From contig CANQSA010000018.1 in NCBI GenBank assembly GCA_947626415.1, positions 1-51,755 of the forward strand: a stretch of 51,755 nt of DNA, in the 5' to 3' direction. Position 1 is the first letter of the stretch. Every line of letters begins with the position of its first letter. This DNA is from an uncultured Lachnospiraceae bacterium. GTDB taxonomy: Bacteria; Bacillota; Clostridia; Lachnospirales; Lachnospiraceae. The notes below the pieces were generated by a model. That model did no database searches. It was not told the DNA's origin and was given only the letters and a program-made list of their open reading frames with translations. A program made the position numbers and the translations under genes. Shown piece after piece: positions 25,646-36,100 of this stretch.

Positions 25646-28450
25646 TTATTTCGTCGGGATCCGGATCACAGTCACGGAGTATTTCGGCAGGGTGAAATTA
25701 AACTGATTTTTCACGCCGCTTTCTTCTTTTCCGCTCTTTAAGGTAACGGTTTCCTTCTGTCCCAATATATTGTCGTTTTTCAGGCTGCTGCCGCCTACAA
25801 TGGATACCTCCGCGGTTTCGCCCGCCAATTCTGCGTTTTTCAGATCAACGGCAACCGTCTTCTCCTCGCCTTCAACATTTACCAGTTTGATAATGATATC
25901 GCCGGATTCATCCGTGCTGACTACCTGATAGGCTTCCGCTTTGCTGGTCGGAGCCGGTGTATAATCCACATACAATTCTCCGTCGATATAACATTTTACG
26001 TTATTCTCCGTCACCTCTACCTTCAGCTGATAGGTCTTGTTCTGCTCGATCACAACCGGTTTCGAGGTCACGCCGAGCGCATCGGATTTTGATCCGTCCT
26101 TTACCCGCTGCAGAGCGGACACGGTATTGCCCCAGCCGCCGATATTCCAGAAATAATTGTTGTTCTTGTCCCCGACTGCAAACGGGATCAAAAATCCTTC
26201 GTCTCCGCCGGTCTTAGTCGCATCTACGGTGAAGGTATAATTGCGCCAGGTATTATCCCCGTAATAGACCGCGGAACCGGTATTGCCGTAAGTACCCACG
26301 TCGGACCAGGTATTAGACTGTTCCAGACGACCGTCCTTTACGGCCCAGTTTCCGTCAGAAACCTTTTCCCAGTCGGAAGACAGCGTATCTTTGCTGAAAT
26401 CCTGCTCGCCCAGCACCTTGCCGGTATCGTTGTCGACAACTTTTACATTGTCAAAATATGCCGAAGTGTTCCAGGTAGCCAGACCTACCTTGCCGGAAAG
26501 CGTTTCCGTTTCTTTTTTCTCACCTTCCGCGCCTTTCAGGGTAGAGTTATACAGCGCCGTCCCCGCATTGTTGGAGAAGATCTGCTGTACATAGTAATTG
26601 ATCGAAGCGGTCGAAGTACGGTTATTGAACCAGATCAGATCCGGCGACCAGTGCGTCGCGGTCAGGTTTCCGAACAGCGGCGCGTAAGCCGCCATTTTAA
26701 TAATGTCGCCGTTTCGTTCCAGTCCGGTCATATAAGCCGCTTCTGCCAGCGCTGCCTCTAATGTATTGGACTGCGCCGCGTATTCGCCCAAAAAGACCGG
26801 AAGCGCGCCGCCGAATACCGTATCGGTCAACTCGGTCCTGCTGTAATTCTCTTCATCATAATAATTGGAATGCTCCAAAAACCAGTTCGGCGTATTATAG
26901 TAGTGATGATCCGTCGCGCCGGCAAAATCGGAAATCTTCTTGCCCGGATTTTCCTTCAGCCACCGCTCTACCTCCTGATAAGACTGGATGTAATGTGTGC
27001 CGCTGTCGCCGTCGTCCGTACCGGAAGAATACATGATCTCCACATCCTTAAATAATTCCGGTCTCTCTTCTTTTGCTTTGGCAAACGCGTCTACAAACGC
27101 CTCATAGCGCTTATAATATTCCTCCGTCCACTGCTCGTTTCCGATTCCGATATATTTTAACGCAAACGGTTCCTTATGTCCCATTGCCACACGGACGGCG
27201 CCCCATTTTGTCGTTTCGTCTCCGCGGCAGAATTCTACCAGATCCAATGCGTCCTGGATATACTGCTTAAATTCAGCGGAGTCCAAAGCCGGTCCTGTCG
27301 TATTGCCCCGGGCCAGACACGCCAGTCCACAGTTTAATACCGGCACGCCGACGGCTCCGATATCCTCGGCCAGCAGGAAAAACTCATAAAAGCCAAGGCC
27401 GTAGCTCATAAAGGAAGGCCAGGGATCGTCTGTCATAGACAGGTTTGTCCAGATATTCACGCCCTGCTTTCTGCCTGCCACATCACCATAAGTATCGTTA
27501 AATTTCAGAGGATCTCCATTTTCATCTACGCCGATGGAATCCTTCCAGTTGTATGCCAGATCCAGGTTAGCGCCTTCAATCACGCAGCCTCCGGGGAACC
27601 GTAAAAACGCCGGATGCAGAGCTTCCAGCTTCTCTGCCAGATCCTTGCGCAGTCCGTTCTCCCGATTCTTATAGGTATCCTTCGGGAACAGGGAAACCAT
27701 ATCGACGGCTGCCTTGCCCTGATCCATTGTTACCTGAAGCGTTACCTTTTTGCTTGCTGTCTGTGTGGACTTCAAAGAAAGCGAATACTGTTTCCAGGCA
27801 TCGGTGATCCCGTCGATCTTACCGCTTGCCACGCTTTCATTGTTTACCATAATATCTATGTACAGCGGGCCCGTATAGCCGTCAAGCCCTTTGGCATAAA
27901 TCGAAAACGTATATTCCGCGTCCTGCGTCACCGCCATGCCGTCCAAAAATCCCTCGTTGGCAATGCCGGCGCGGTCGCTTCCCGTATTTTCCATTACCAT
28001 ATAGTTGGTATTATTGATATTCAGCCCGTTCTGCTTGTCGCCCACAGTTACCTTCGCCGATATCTGTCCCACATCGCTCCAGCCGTGTTTCTCATTTCCG
28101 TCCGCCAGCTGGGTAAATTCAAAGGACCGATTCTTGACCAGCTCCGCATACAGACCGCCGTCTGCGGCAAAGTTGATATCCTCAAAGAAAATACCGTACA
28201 GCATATCGCTGATCTCATGCACTTCCTTGCCTGCATCTACTTCCAGCTGATAATTGCTTTCCTCCGCATTATAAGCGGAAATCCTGGAAGTATAAACCTC
28301 CGGCTCCTCCTGGGTGCCGCCCCGGTTCGGCGTCGCCTCCTCATACGGAGTTGTCTCCTGCTTCGTCTCTTCCGAATCCGAGCAGGCTGTCGTCGCAATC
28401 ATCGCCGCGCAGAGCAGCAGACTGATCCATACCTGTTTTCCTTTCCTCAT
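25646..28450 (-). CDS. GH51-type arabinofuranosidase lipoprotein (copy 1)
   Basis: A 934-residue lipoprotein starting MRKGKQVWISLLLCAAM with lipobox Cys in ATTAC. Order: GH51 N-terminal strands (LYGIFFEDINFAADGGLYAE); a CBM4/9-like jelly roll (about 110-225, GWSDVGQ to VDMVSLFP); the (beta/alpha)8 catalytic part (about 230-620) with FLRFPGGCVIEG, acid/base Glu439 in IGIGNEQ and nucleophile Glu556 in FLGEYAAQS; an inserted concanavalin/DUF1080-like domain (about 660-850, with NYFWNIGGWGNT); and the arabinofuranosidase C-terminal beta domain. I chose the ATG at 28450 because GGAGG lies 8 nt upstream. Upstream in-frame codons come from palindromic element B. It acts on the outer surface on polymer or long oligosaccharide. 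Closely related to the next gene upstream. Confidence 0.93.
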   Translation of the reverse strand: MRKGKQVWISLLLCAAMIATTACSDSEETKQETTPYEEATPNRGGTQEEPEVYTSRISAYNAEESNYQLEVDAGKEVHEISDMLYGIFFEDINFAADGGLYAELVKNRSFEFTQLADGNEKHGWSDVGQISAKVTVGDKQNGLNINNTNYMVMENTGSDRAGIANEGFLDGMAVTQDAEYTFSIYAKGLDGYTGPLYIDIMVNNESVASGKIDGITDAWKQYSLSLKSTQTASKKVTLQVTMDQGKAAVDMVSLFPKDTYKNRENGLRKDLAEKLEALHPAFLRFPGGCVIEGANLDLAYNWKDSIGVDENGDPLKFNDTYGDVAGRKQGVNIWTNLSMTDDPWPSFMSYGLGFYEFFLLAEDIGAVGVPVLNCGLACLARGNTTGPALDSAEFKQYIQDALDLVEFCRGDETTKWGAVRVAMGHKEPFALKYIGIGNEQWTEEYYKRYEAFVDAFAKAKEERPELFKDVEIMYSSGTDDGDSGTHYIQSYQEVERWLKENPGKKISDFAGATDHHYYNTPNWFLEHSNYYDEENYSRTELTDTVFGGALPVFLGEYAAQSNTLEAALAEAAYMTGLERNGDIIKMAAYAPLFGNLTATHWSPDLIWFNNRTSTASINYYVQQIFSNNAGTALYNSTLKGAEGEKKETETLSGKVGLATWNTSAYFDNVKVVDNDTGKVLGEQDFSKDTLSSDWEKVSDGNWAVKDGRLEQSNTWSDVGTYGNTGSAVYYGDNTWRNYTFTVDATKTGGDEGFLIPFAVGDKNNNYFWNIGGWGNTVSALQRVKDGSKSDALGVTSKPVVIEQNKTYQLKVEVTENNVKCYIDGELYVDYTPAPTSKAEAYQVVSTDESGDIIIKLVNVEGEEKTVAVDLKNAELAGETAEVSIVGGSSLKNDNILGQKETVTLKSGKEESGVKNQFNFTLPKYSVTVIRIPTK

Positions 28451-28452
28451 GA

Positions 28453-28605
28453 TAACCTCCATTCCGGAGCGTTTACGCGTAGGAGGCGACGAGAAATTCG
28501 CAGAGGCGATTTCTCGTCTGCCATCATGGCTATTTGAGACGCTCCGGCACAAATAGCCGTGTGAAAAATCAGCACATCGGTGTGATTTTTCACACTAACC
28601 TCCAT
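28453..28605 (-). mobile_element. Small palindromic insertion element (copy B) at a ribosome-binding site
   Basis: About 133 bp (28463-28595) flanked by a perfect 10-bp direct repeat TAACCTCCAT (28453-28462 and 28596-28605; ATGGAGGTTA on the coding strand). Three hairpins follow one another on the minus strand: GTGTGAAAAATCA/TGATTTTTCACAC (13 bp), GGCTATTTG/CAAATAGCC (9 bp) and GACGAGAAAT/ATTTCTCGTC (10 bp). Its far end, ACGCTCCGG, is the complement of the loop of the second hairpin. The duplicated repeat carries GGAGG, so the gene keeps a ribosome-binding site. An open frame of 51 codons runs from the ATG in the left repeat through the whole element. No transposase inside. Confidence 0.75.
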
Positions 28606-28633
28606 GTTCTTATTGAAAAATATCGCTGCCTTT

Positions 28634-28663
28634 AGAATACACTAAATACTGTCCCCATGTCAA
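28634..28663 (-). promoter_or_regulatory. Promoter of GH51 lipoprotein copy 1
   Basis: TTGACA (28663-28658), 18 bp, TATTCT (28639-28634). It lies just upstream of palindromic element B, so the mRNA leader would contain the three hairpins. Confidence 0.6.
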
Positions 28664-28683
28664 TTCCCGCCGTTCATCAGAAT

Positions 28684-31482
28684 CTATTTTGTCGGAATCC
28701 GGAGCACGGTTACCGAATACTTCGGCACGGTGTAGTTAAACTGATTCTTAATCCCGCTTAGTTCGGAAGACCGAAGCGTTACTTTCTCGGTTTCATCCAA
28801 CTTGTTTTCATCCTTCAGATTCTCACCGGCAACGACTTCCACTTTCGCTGTTCCACCTGCAATCTCTGCATTCTTTAAATCTACGGCAAACGTCCGGTCT
28901 CCTTCCGTTACATTAACCAGCTTAAGGATAATATCGCCGGTCTCATCCGTGCTGACTACCTGATAAGCATCTGCCTTGCTGGTCGGTTCCGGCGTATAGT
29001 CCACATACAATTGATCATCAATATAACATTTGATATTACTTTCCGTAACCACGATTTTTAAATGATAGGTCCGATTTTTCCTTACAACCATAGGCCGGTT
29101 AGTCGCCTTGATCGCATCCGACTTACTGGCGCCCGATACCTTCTGCAAGGCAGATACCGTATTGCCCCAGCCGCCGATATTCCAGAAATAATTGTTGTCT
29201 TTATCTTCCACGGCAAACGGGATCAGGAAGCCTTCATCTCCGCCGGTCTTGGTCGCATCCACGGTAAAGGTATAATTTTTCCAGTTTTTCTCTCCGAAAT
29301 ACGCCGCTGTACCGGTATTAGCGTAAGTACCGGTATCTGTCCGCGTACTGGCCTGAACCAAAGCGCCGTCTTTTACCGACCAGTCCCCGTCTGATACTTT
29401 TTCCCATTCCCTTGTAAAAGTATTCCGTTCAAAATCCTGTTCTCCCAGCACTTCTCCGGTATCGTTGTTTACAATCTTTACGTTGTCAAAGGATGCGGAG
29501 GTATTCCATGTGCCTACTCCGATTTTTCCGGACAGAGCGGCAGCTTTTTGAGCGGCTTCCTCTGCACCTTCCAGAGTGGACGCATACAGGGCAGTCCCCG
29601 CATTGACAGAAAAAATCTGCTGTACATAGTAATCAATGGACGCTGTTGAGGAATGGTTATTAAACCAGATCAGATCCGGCGACCAGTGCGGCGCGGTTTT
29701 ATTGCCAAACAGCGGTGCATAGGCAGCCATTACCACAATATCTCCGTTGCGCTCCAATCCGGTCATATAAGCCGCCTCGGCCAACGCGGCACGCAGGGTA
29801 TTGGACTGAGCCGCATACTCTCCCAGGAATACGGGAATCCCTCCGCCAAATTTCGTATCCGCAAGCGCAGTTCTGCTGTAATTTTCTTCATCGTAGTAAT
29901 CCGTATGCTCTAAGAACCATTCCGGCGTATTATAATAGTGATGATCGGTTGCTCCGGCAAAATCAGAAAGTTTCTTGCCCGGATTAGCCTCCAGCCAGCG
30001 CTCTGCCTCCTCATAAGACGGCAGATACTCCGAACCGCTGTCGCCGTCATCAAATCCGGCGGAATACATGAGTTCTACACCGTCATACAAGTCCGGATTT
30101 TTTTGTTTTGCCTCGGCAAATGCCTCAACAAAGGCTTCATACCGTCTGTAATAATTGTTTCCGACCTGCTCATTTCCGATCCCGATATATTTCAGGGCAA
30201 ACGGTTTTTCGTGCCCCATTGCGATTCGGACCGCACCCCATTTCGTATCTGCGCCGCCGCGGCAAAATTCTACCAGATCCAACGCATTTTGAATGTATTG
30301 GTCAAATGCTTCCGTTCCCGGTTCTTTTCCGTCTGTATGAGAGAGACCGCAGTTAAGGACCGGAACTCCGATTGCGCCGATGTCCTCCGCCAACTGAAAA
30401 TATTCATAAAAGCCTAATCCGTATGTCATATAAGAAGGCCACGGATCATCGGTCAGGTCCACATTCATCCAAAGATTCAGCTGTTGTTTTCTGGCCGCCA
30501 CATCTCCGTATTTGCCGTTAAACTTCAGAGGATCCCGGTTTTCATCCACACCGATGGAATCCTTCCAGTCATAAGCCCATCCCAGATTTCTTCCTTCGAT
30601 AATGCAGCCGCCGGGGAATCTTAAAAATGCCGGCTGCAGCGCCTTTAACTTCTCCACCAGATCTTTGCGCAGCCCGTTCTCCCGGTTCTTATAGGTATCC
30701 TTCGGAAACAGGGAAACCATATCGACGGCTGCCCTGCCTTTTTCCATCGTTATCTGTAACATTACGTTTTTGTTTGCGGTTTCAGAAGGTTTTAAAACCA
30801 GGGAATATTGTTTCCAGGTATTCGTAATTCCGTCGATCTTACCGCTTGCCACGCTTTCATTGTTTACCATAATGTCTATGTACAGCGGACCTGTATAGCC
30901 GTCAAGCCCTTTTGCATAAATCGAAAACGTGTATTCCGCATCCTGCGTCACTGCCATGCCGTCCAAAAATCCTTCATTGGCAATGCCGGCACGGTTATTT
31001 CCGGTATTTTCGATCACCATATAATTGGTGTTGTTCAGATTCAGTCCATTTTTCTGATCGCCGACGGTAACATTTGCTGTCACCGAACCCACATCACTCC
31101 AGCCATGTTTTTCATCAGCCTTGGCAATCTCCGTAAATTCAAAGGAACGGTTTTTTACCAGCTCTGCATATAAACCGCCGTCCGCGGCAAAATTGATATC
31201 CTCAAAAAAGATGCCGTACAGCAGTTCACTGATGTCATGTACTGGCTTTCCTACATCTGCCTGCAGCTGATAATTACTGTTCTCCGCGCTATAGGCGGAA
31301 AGTTCGCCGGCGGCTCCAAACGCTTTTATCGGTTCTGTCTCCGGTTCTGTTTCTTTCGGTTTCGGCGTTGCCTCCTCAAATACCGTAGCCGTTTCCTGCT
31401 GTTCCGAATCAGAACAGGCTGTTATGGCTGTCATTGCGGCACACAGCAGCAAACTGATCCATACCTGTTTTCCTTTTTTCAT
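28684..31482 (-). CDS. GH51-type arabinofuranosidase lipoprotein (copy 2)
   Basis: A 932-residue paralogue of the preceding lipoprotein with the same domain order throughout: lipobox Cys in AITAC, CBM4/9-like domain, catalytic GH51 part with acid/base Glu438 (IGIGNEQ) and nucleophile Glu555 (FLGEYAAQS), the concanavalin/DUF1080-like insertion, and the C-terminal beta domain. A stretch beginning NEGFLDGMAVTQDAEY is identical in both. ATG 31482 has GGAGG 7 nt upstream; a longer frame to 31527 would start inside a GGCCT/AGGCC hairpin and is not supported. It is the outermost gene of the arabinofuranosidase cluster, divergent from an AraC regulator. Divergence between the copies (linker, active-site loops such as EQW versus EQV) may give different substrate preference. 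Confidence 0.93.
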   Translation of the reverse strand: MKKGKQVWISLLLCAAMTAITACSDSEQQETATVFEEATPKPKETEPETEPIKAFGAAGELSAYSAENSNYQLQADVGKPVHDISELLYGIFFEDINFAADGGLYAELVKNRSFEFTEIAKADEKHGWSDVGSVTANVTVGDQKNGLNLNNTNYMVIENTGNNRAGIANEGFLDGMAVTQDAEYTFSIYAKGLDGYTGPLYIDIMVNNESVASGKIDGITNTWKQYSLVLKPSETANKNVMLQITMEKGRAAVDMVSLFPKDTYKNRENGLRKDLVEKLKALQPAFLRFPGGCIIEGRNLGWAYDWKDSIGVDENRDPLKFNGKYGDVAARKQQLNLWMNVDLTDDPWPSYMTYGLGFYEYFQLAEDIGAIGVPVLNCGLSHTDGKEPGTEAFDQYIQNALDLVEFCRGGADTKWGAVRIAMGHEKPFALKYIGIGNEQVGNNYYRRYEAFVEAFAEAKQKNPDLYDGVELMYSAGFDDGDSGSEYLPSYEEAERWLEANPGKKLSDFAGATDHHYYNTPEWFLEHTDYYDEENYSRTALADTKFGGGIPVFLGEYAAQSNTLRAALAEAAYMTGLERNGDIVVMAAYAPLFGNKTAPHWSPDLIWFNNHSSTASIDYYVQQIFSVNAGTALYASTLEGAEEAAQKAAALSGKIGVGTWNTSASFDNVKIVNNDTGEVLGEQDFERNTFTREWEKVSDGDWSVKDGALVQASTRTDTGTYANTGTAAYFGEKNWKNYTFTVDATKTGGDEGFLIPFAVEDKDNNYFWNIGGWGNTVSALQKVSGASKSDAIKATNRPMVVRKNRTYHLKIVVTESNIKCYIDDQLYVDYTPEPTSKADAYQVVSTDETGDIILKLVNVTEGDRTFAVDLKNAEIAGGTAKVEVVAGENLKDENKLDETEKVTLRSSELSGIKNQFNYTVPKYSVTVLRIPTK

Positions 31483-31710
31483 GAAAAATCCTCCGTTCCG
31501 GCCTTCGGTCCGTATGCCGCAGGCCATATTTCCCTGTACTTTTTTGATTATTTTTGTTATACTGTCTGAAAAGGGAATGCAAGCGCAAAAATCCCCTATT
31601 TATAATAAAAATAGCAGATTTTCCACTGTTCTGTCTATGATTTTTATTGTCGGAAATTTGATTTTTTCTGCTCTGTTTGGATCAGGCAGAATTTCAGAAA
31701 GGATTTGGAT
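31483..31710. promoter_or_regulatory. Divergent control region between GH51 lipoprotein and AraC genes
   Basis: 228 bp. On the minus strand TATAAC near 31560 is preceded by CTTGCA at 16 bp, a possible promoter for the lipoprotein gene. A small hairpin (GGCCT...AGGCC, about 31501-31526) lies just upstream of its ribosome-binding site. The central part is AT-rich with no clear operator. Confidence 0.4.
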
Positions 31711-32490
31711 ATGATTACCGTTCACTCCATCGGATATAATTTTTTAAATTATGAACCGTTCGACATACAGCGTCCGGACGGAAGCGGAGACTGTCTGCTG
31801 CTTTTTCTGCGGACAGACGCCGAGATCATGATCAACGGCGTTTACCAGCCTGTTGAAAAATTTCATTTTTTTCTCTATCCCACAGGAGCGGCACAGTATT
31901 ACCGCAAGCTGGACGGCGCTTTTATCAATGACTGGATGCACTTTTCCGTTGATCCGGAGGATGGTTATATGGAAAATCTGCAGATCCCGTTTTGTACGCC
32001 CATCAAGCTGTCGGAGAACTCCATTTTAAACGATATGATGCTGGATCTGTTCTCGGAATTTTTTAATACAGGCGACCGGCATCTGCAGATCATGGATGAA
32101 AAAACCGAAGCCTTTTTCCGTAAATTCAGCGAGCTTTACGCGCTGGAACAAAACATTGACAATCTGAGCCGTTACCGGGAATCCCTCACTTTGCTGCGGC
32201 ACAGACTGCTGAATTTTGAAATCCGTCCTGCCGGCGTAAGCGCGATTGCGCAGGAGCTGCATATGAGCGTATCCTATCTGGAGCATCTGTACAAGCGGCT
32301 GTTTCAGACAACCATCCGCCAGGATCTGATCGACGGACGGATCCGAGAAGCCTGTATCCTGCTGCGCGGTACCGCCTATACGGTTTCTCAGATTGCGGTT
32401 ATGTGCGGTTATGAAAATCTGGAACATTTCTCCCGACAGTTTAAACAGATCATGCACTGTTCTCCCAGACAATACCGGCAGCAAAAATGA
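31711..32490 (+). CDS. AraC-family transcriptional regulator
   Basis: A 259-residue regulator. An N-terminal sensor with short beta strands (LLLFLRTDAEIMINGVYQPV, FHFFLYPTGAAQYYRK) precedes the AraC DNA-binding domain (about 160-256: VSAIAQELHMSVSYLEHLYKR and VSQIAVMCGYENLEHFSRQF). ATG 31711 is preceded by AAAGGA; a TTG two codons earlier is possible. It is divergent from the GH51 lipoprotein gene and probably controls the arabinofuranosidase cluster. Only distantly similar to the AraC protein at 19900, so the two probably sense different sugars. Confidence 0.92.
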   Translation: MITVHSIGYNFLNYEPFDIQRPDGSGDCLLLFLRTDAEIMINGVYQPVEKFHFFLYPTGAAQYYRKLDGAFINDWMHFSVDPEDGYMENLQIPFCTPIKLSENSILNDMMLDLFSEFFNTGDRHLQIMDEKTEAFFRKFSELYALEQNIDNLSRYRESLTLLRHRLLNFEIRPAGVSAIAQELHMSVSYLEHLYKRLFQTTIRQDLIDGRIREACILLRGTAYTVSQIAVMCGYENLEHFSRQFKQIMHCSPRQYRQQK

Positions 32491-32533
32491 GATGGCTGCA
32501 AGCCGGACTTTCGGCTGCGCCATCTCATTTTTT
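32485..32533. terminator. Bidirectional terminator between AraC and sortase genes
   Basis: AAATGAGATGGC (32485-32496) pairs with GCCATCTCATTT (32519-32530) and an inner AGCCG/CGGCT continues the stem; T-run on the right, A-run on the left. It can stop both convergent units. Confidence 0.88.
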
Positions 32534-32559
32534 GTTATAGGTTCAAAAATCTGAATTTT

Positions 32560-33180
32560 TTATTCCTGTCGGATTTCGCATCGGACTGTGATCCGCGCCT
32601 GTCCGCTGAAATTACAGGTAAATAACGTCAAGGGCCAGCCGCCGCTCTTCATCTCTTCGATCGCGGTTCCGGACAAGGTCTGTATTTCCTGCACCTGATA
32701 CTGAAATACATTTCCGTTTACATCCGTAAACAGGATCTGATCTCCGACCTGCAGATCATCAAGTCTCCCAAAGTGTGCCGCATAATTATGAGCACAGAGG
32801 ATCAGATTATTTTGATATACAGAACCCGCATACCGGCAGGGCGCTGTTTTCATCTGCGGATAACTCCAGGAATCCATAATCGGAAGTTCCAATTCCAGTG
32901 CAGGGATCCGCAGGATACCGATATACTGCCAGCCGCCAACGGTTATAACCGGCATATCCGGAACCGGGGCGTTATCCTCCTGCGGATCGGTTTCTTTTTC
33001 TGCCATACTTTCGTCCGGTTTTAATGCTTCCTGTTTCTGCACAAATTGATCGAGTACGCTGTTTACTTCTTTCGCAGCCCGTCTGCCGTCCCACATATTA
33101 TATCCGGTCAATGCAAGCGCCGCCAATATAAGTACGATTCCTACGCCGGTCAATATGACGCCTGCACGTTTTCTACGCAT
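32560..33180 (-). CDS. Sortase dedicated to the giant surface protein
   Basis: A 206-residue transpeptidase with one N-terminal membrane helix (VILTGVGIVLILAALALTG), a charged linker, and a sortase beta barrel. His131 in LILCAHNYA, Cys189 in LTLFTCNFSG and Arg196 or Arg200 in ARITVRCE form the expected catalytic triad. No C-terminal helix, so it is unlike pilus class C enzymes; closest in style to class D or B, not decided. Its ATG lies within the last codons of the 4513-residue LPQTG protein (8-nt overlap), so the two are coupled. It should cleave LPQTG of that protein; it may also serve the GH127 enzyme, whose motif differs. Confidence 0.9.
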   Translation of the reverse strand: MRRKRAGVILTGVGIVLILAALALTGYNMWDGRRAAKEVNSVLDQFVQKQEALKPDESMAEKETDPQEDNAPVPDMPVITVGGWQYIGILRIPALELELPIMDSWSYPQMKTAPCRYAGSVYQNNLILCAHNYAAHFGRLDDLQVGDQILFTDVNGNVFQYQVQEIQTLSGTAIEEMKSGGWPLTLFTCNFSGQARITVRCEIRQE

Positions 33181-36100
33181 GATATTTCCGGCGTCTTGAC
33201 AGGAAGATGCCGGCAAGACAGAATCCGAATCCGCCTGAAAGCAATATCGGTACGGGCCACCACAAGGATCCCGTCTGCGGCAGCGTCTGTCCGGAGCCAT
33301 TTCCCTGCCCTGTCGGATTCTCCTGATTACTCGGACCTGTCGGTTCTGTTGGATTTCCGGGATCTGCCGGATCCGTCGGCTTTGTCAGATTTTCGGTTTT
33401 TGTCGGTTCCTCGGAATCTGTCGGATCCGTCGGCTTTGTCGGGTTCTCGGAATCTGCCGGTCTTGTTGGCTCTGTCGGTTCTGCCGGATCAGTCGGTTTT
33501 GTCGGTTCGGTCGGATCGGCCGGATCAGTCGGATTCGTCGGATCGGTCGGATCGGCCGGATCAGTCGGATCGGTCGGATCGGCCGGATCAGTCGGATCGG
33601 TCGGATCAGTCGGATCGGTCGGTTTTTCATAGAGATTGACAAACTTCAAAGACGGACTGTCTGTTATCCGGGCGCTAAGCGTTCCGTTATACAGCCCGGT
33701 CACCTTAACCGTAATGACTGGCGAAGAGTCGTCATACTGCATTCCTGCCTCGCTGCCCACAATCTCATGTATCCGGAAACGATAGTCTCCTGCTGCCTTA
33801 AATAAGATATCACCAAAGCTTCCTGTCTTCTGCCGGTTGCTTCCGCTGATTGTCAATTTCGGCTCCTGAATGATCACCCGGCTGCCGTAGTCCTCCGCTT
33901 CTTCTATTATGAAAACAAATTCATCTGTTTCTGCCCATTCTCTGCCCTTTAAAACCTTGCTGACCTCAATACTGCCTGCCGGAAGGATTCCGTCCGCACT
34001 GAAGACATTGGTAAACAGGAGCGGATTCGTATCACTGTAATCAAACGGTCCGTTCTGATCCGTAACGGAAATCAGATCAATCTTCAGATTTCCCTGTCCG
34101 TCATCCGATACATAGACCTGCAGCGTATAGACGGTCTGTGAATACGTCATTCCGCCGGCTTCTCCCTCGCGCTGACTGACTGTAAATGCATATACGCCGG
34201 GTTTGGTAAAGGTAACAGCGTCAAACTGATTCTGATATATTCCGTCTTTCAGATTACTTCCGGTAATTGTCGTCTGTGTCGTTTCCGGCATTATTACTGT
34301 GGACGGATCCACTTCCGCGTCCTGTTCCTCGGCCAATGCGATATCATAGGTAAAGGTATCTTCTTCCAGCCAGTCTCTGCCGATGATTTCCGCTCTGACT
34401 ACAGGAGGCCATTCGCCGGCTGCTTCATATCGGTTTACAAAATTGATCTTGTCTACCGCTTCGCTTTCCCCTTCCGGACAGATTTCATATTCTGCCGTCA
34501 GGCTCCCGTCATACTGATCGGTAACGGATACGGTAACGACATAAACGGTATCGTCATACCGGATCCCGTACAGTTCTCCCGAACTGCCTTGGGTTTCCTC
34601 ACTCACCTTAAAACGATACTGTGTTTCTTTGCTTCCGTTCGATTCAAACAGAATCGTCCCGAAAGAATCCGTGTGCTCCGGCGTCTTCGCATCAATTACA
34701 AGCTGTGTCTGATCCGGCAGCTGATAAGCAGCTGCCGCTTTTGTGGCATCATCATACGGTTCCAGATCAAACAGGAAACGATCCTTTACCTTTTCTGTAT
34801 CCAGCCAGTCTCTGCCTGTCAGGGTCTTTACAATACGGATACTGCCTGCCGGAAGCTCTCCGACCGCATGGTAACGGTTGGTAAAGACAAACCGGTTTTC
34901 CTCGTACGCGGCAGCTTTTCCGCTGATTTCTTCTGTAACTTCCGTTACAGTAAAATGAAGTTCTCCCAGGCCGTCATCCTGAACCTGCACGGTCACAAGA
35001 TATGGTTCGCTGTAAGTAAGACCCTGATATTGGAAATTCTCCGCTTCTTCCGGAATCTCTTCACAAATTCGGAAACGATACGTCCTGTTCTGCTCTCCGT
35101 TCTCATGAAACGTAACTGCCCCAAATGCTTTGCTGTGATTTTCGGTTTCTGCCGTTATGGCAATCCGATCCCGCCCGTTTTCCGGCATTGTTACCGCATT
35201 CTCTGCAGCGGCAGCTTCGGTAATATCGTCATAGGCTTCCAGTATAAACGAAAACTGATCCCTGTCATCGCCATAAGTGTCGGCATCTTTCCATTCTCTG
35301 CCGTTCAGTTTTTTCTCCACGGAAGGTTCCCAGACATATTCTGCGCTATACCGGTTTCTAAATGCAAATACCGTTATTTCCGGATCACCTCCGGCAACTG
35401 TTTTTATCTTGCTCAAATGCGCATCCAGCTGACCGAGATTGCTGTCCGTTACTTCCACTTCGATCTGATATGCTGTTTTATCATAAGCGATCCCGTTATA
35501 CCTGCCGTTCTTTTCCGAAATTTCTTCCGGCAGTTTTTCCTGCAGCGTAAAGGTATAGATTCCCGGCTTGGTAAAGGTTACCGTACGTTGAATGGTATAT
35601 GCCACTCCGTCCTCCGCACTGTCCTTAGCGGGAGTTGCCTGCCTGCTGACGGTCAGATTCTCCGGCTGCGGCAATGTAACGGAATCCGCTTCTGTTCCTT
35701 CCGGTAAAGAATCCAGTGTAAGGTCATAGCCGAACACATCCCCGTCAGTCCACTCTCTTCCGCTCAGCGCGGATGAAATTCCAAAGATCCAGACTCCGCT
35801 GGAATTATAAGTATTTGTAAAGAGAATCTCATCCTCCGGTTTGCCGTTTTCCGTAATTTCGGATACCTCTGCATGCAGCGTACCCATATAATCATCCGTT
35901 ACTGTTACCGTAACCAGATAAGTCAGGTCGGAATAGGTCACTCCGCCAAGCTGTTCACTTTGTTTCGGGATCACTTCCCGAACTTCAAAAACATATTCTT
36001 TGGTCTGCGTTCCATCCGATTTGAATGTAATGGGCAGAAAGGCTTCCGTATACGGCACGCCTTCCTCCGTTCCATGGATCCGGACTGTGGGCTCTTCCGG

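Noticed and set aside
28463-28552. N-terminal extension of the GH51 lipoprotein upstream of its signal peptide
   Set aside because: The extra codons lie in palindromic element B and the GGAGG-preceded ATG at 28450 begins a proper lipoprotein signal.
33310-33642. Regular short repeats resembling a CRISPR or satellite array
   Set aside because: The 9-bp unit keeps the reading frame of the adhesin and encodes DPT/EPT; there are no spacers and no cas genes.
34589-35707. Long plus-strand open frame (372 codons) opposite the adhesin
   Set aside because: No ribosome-binding site, Cys/Arg/Phe-rich composition, and it mirrors the conserved domain coding on the other strand; antisense by chance.
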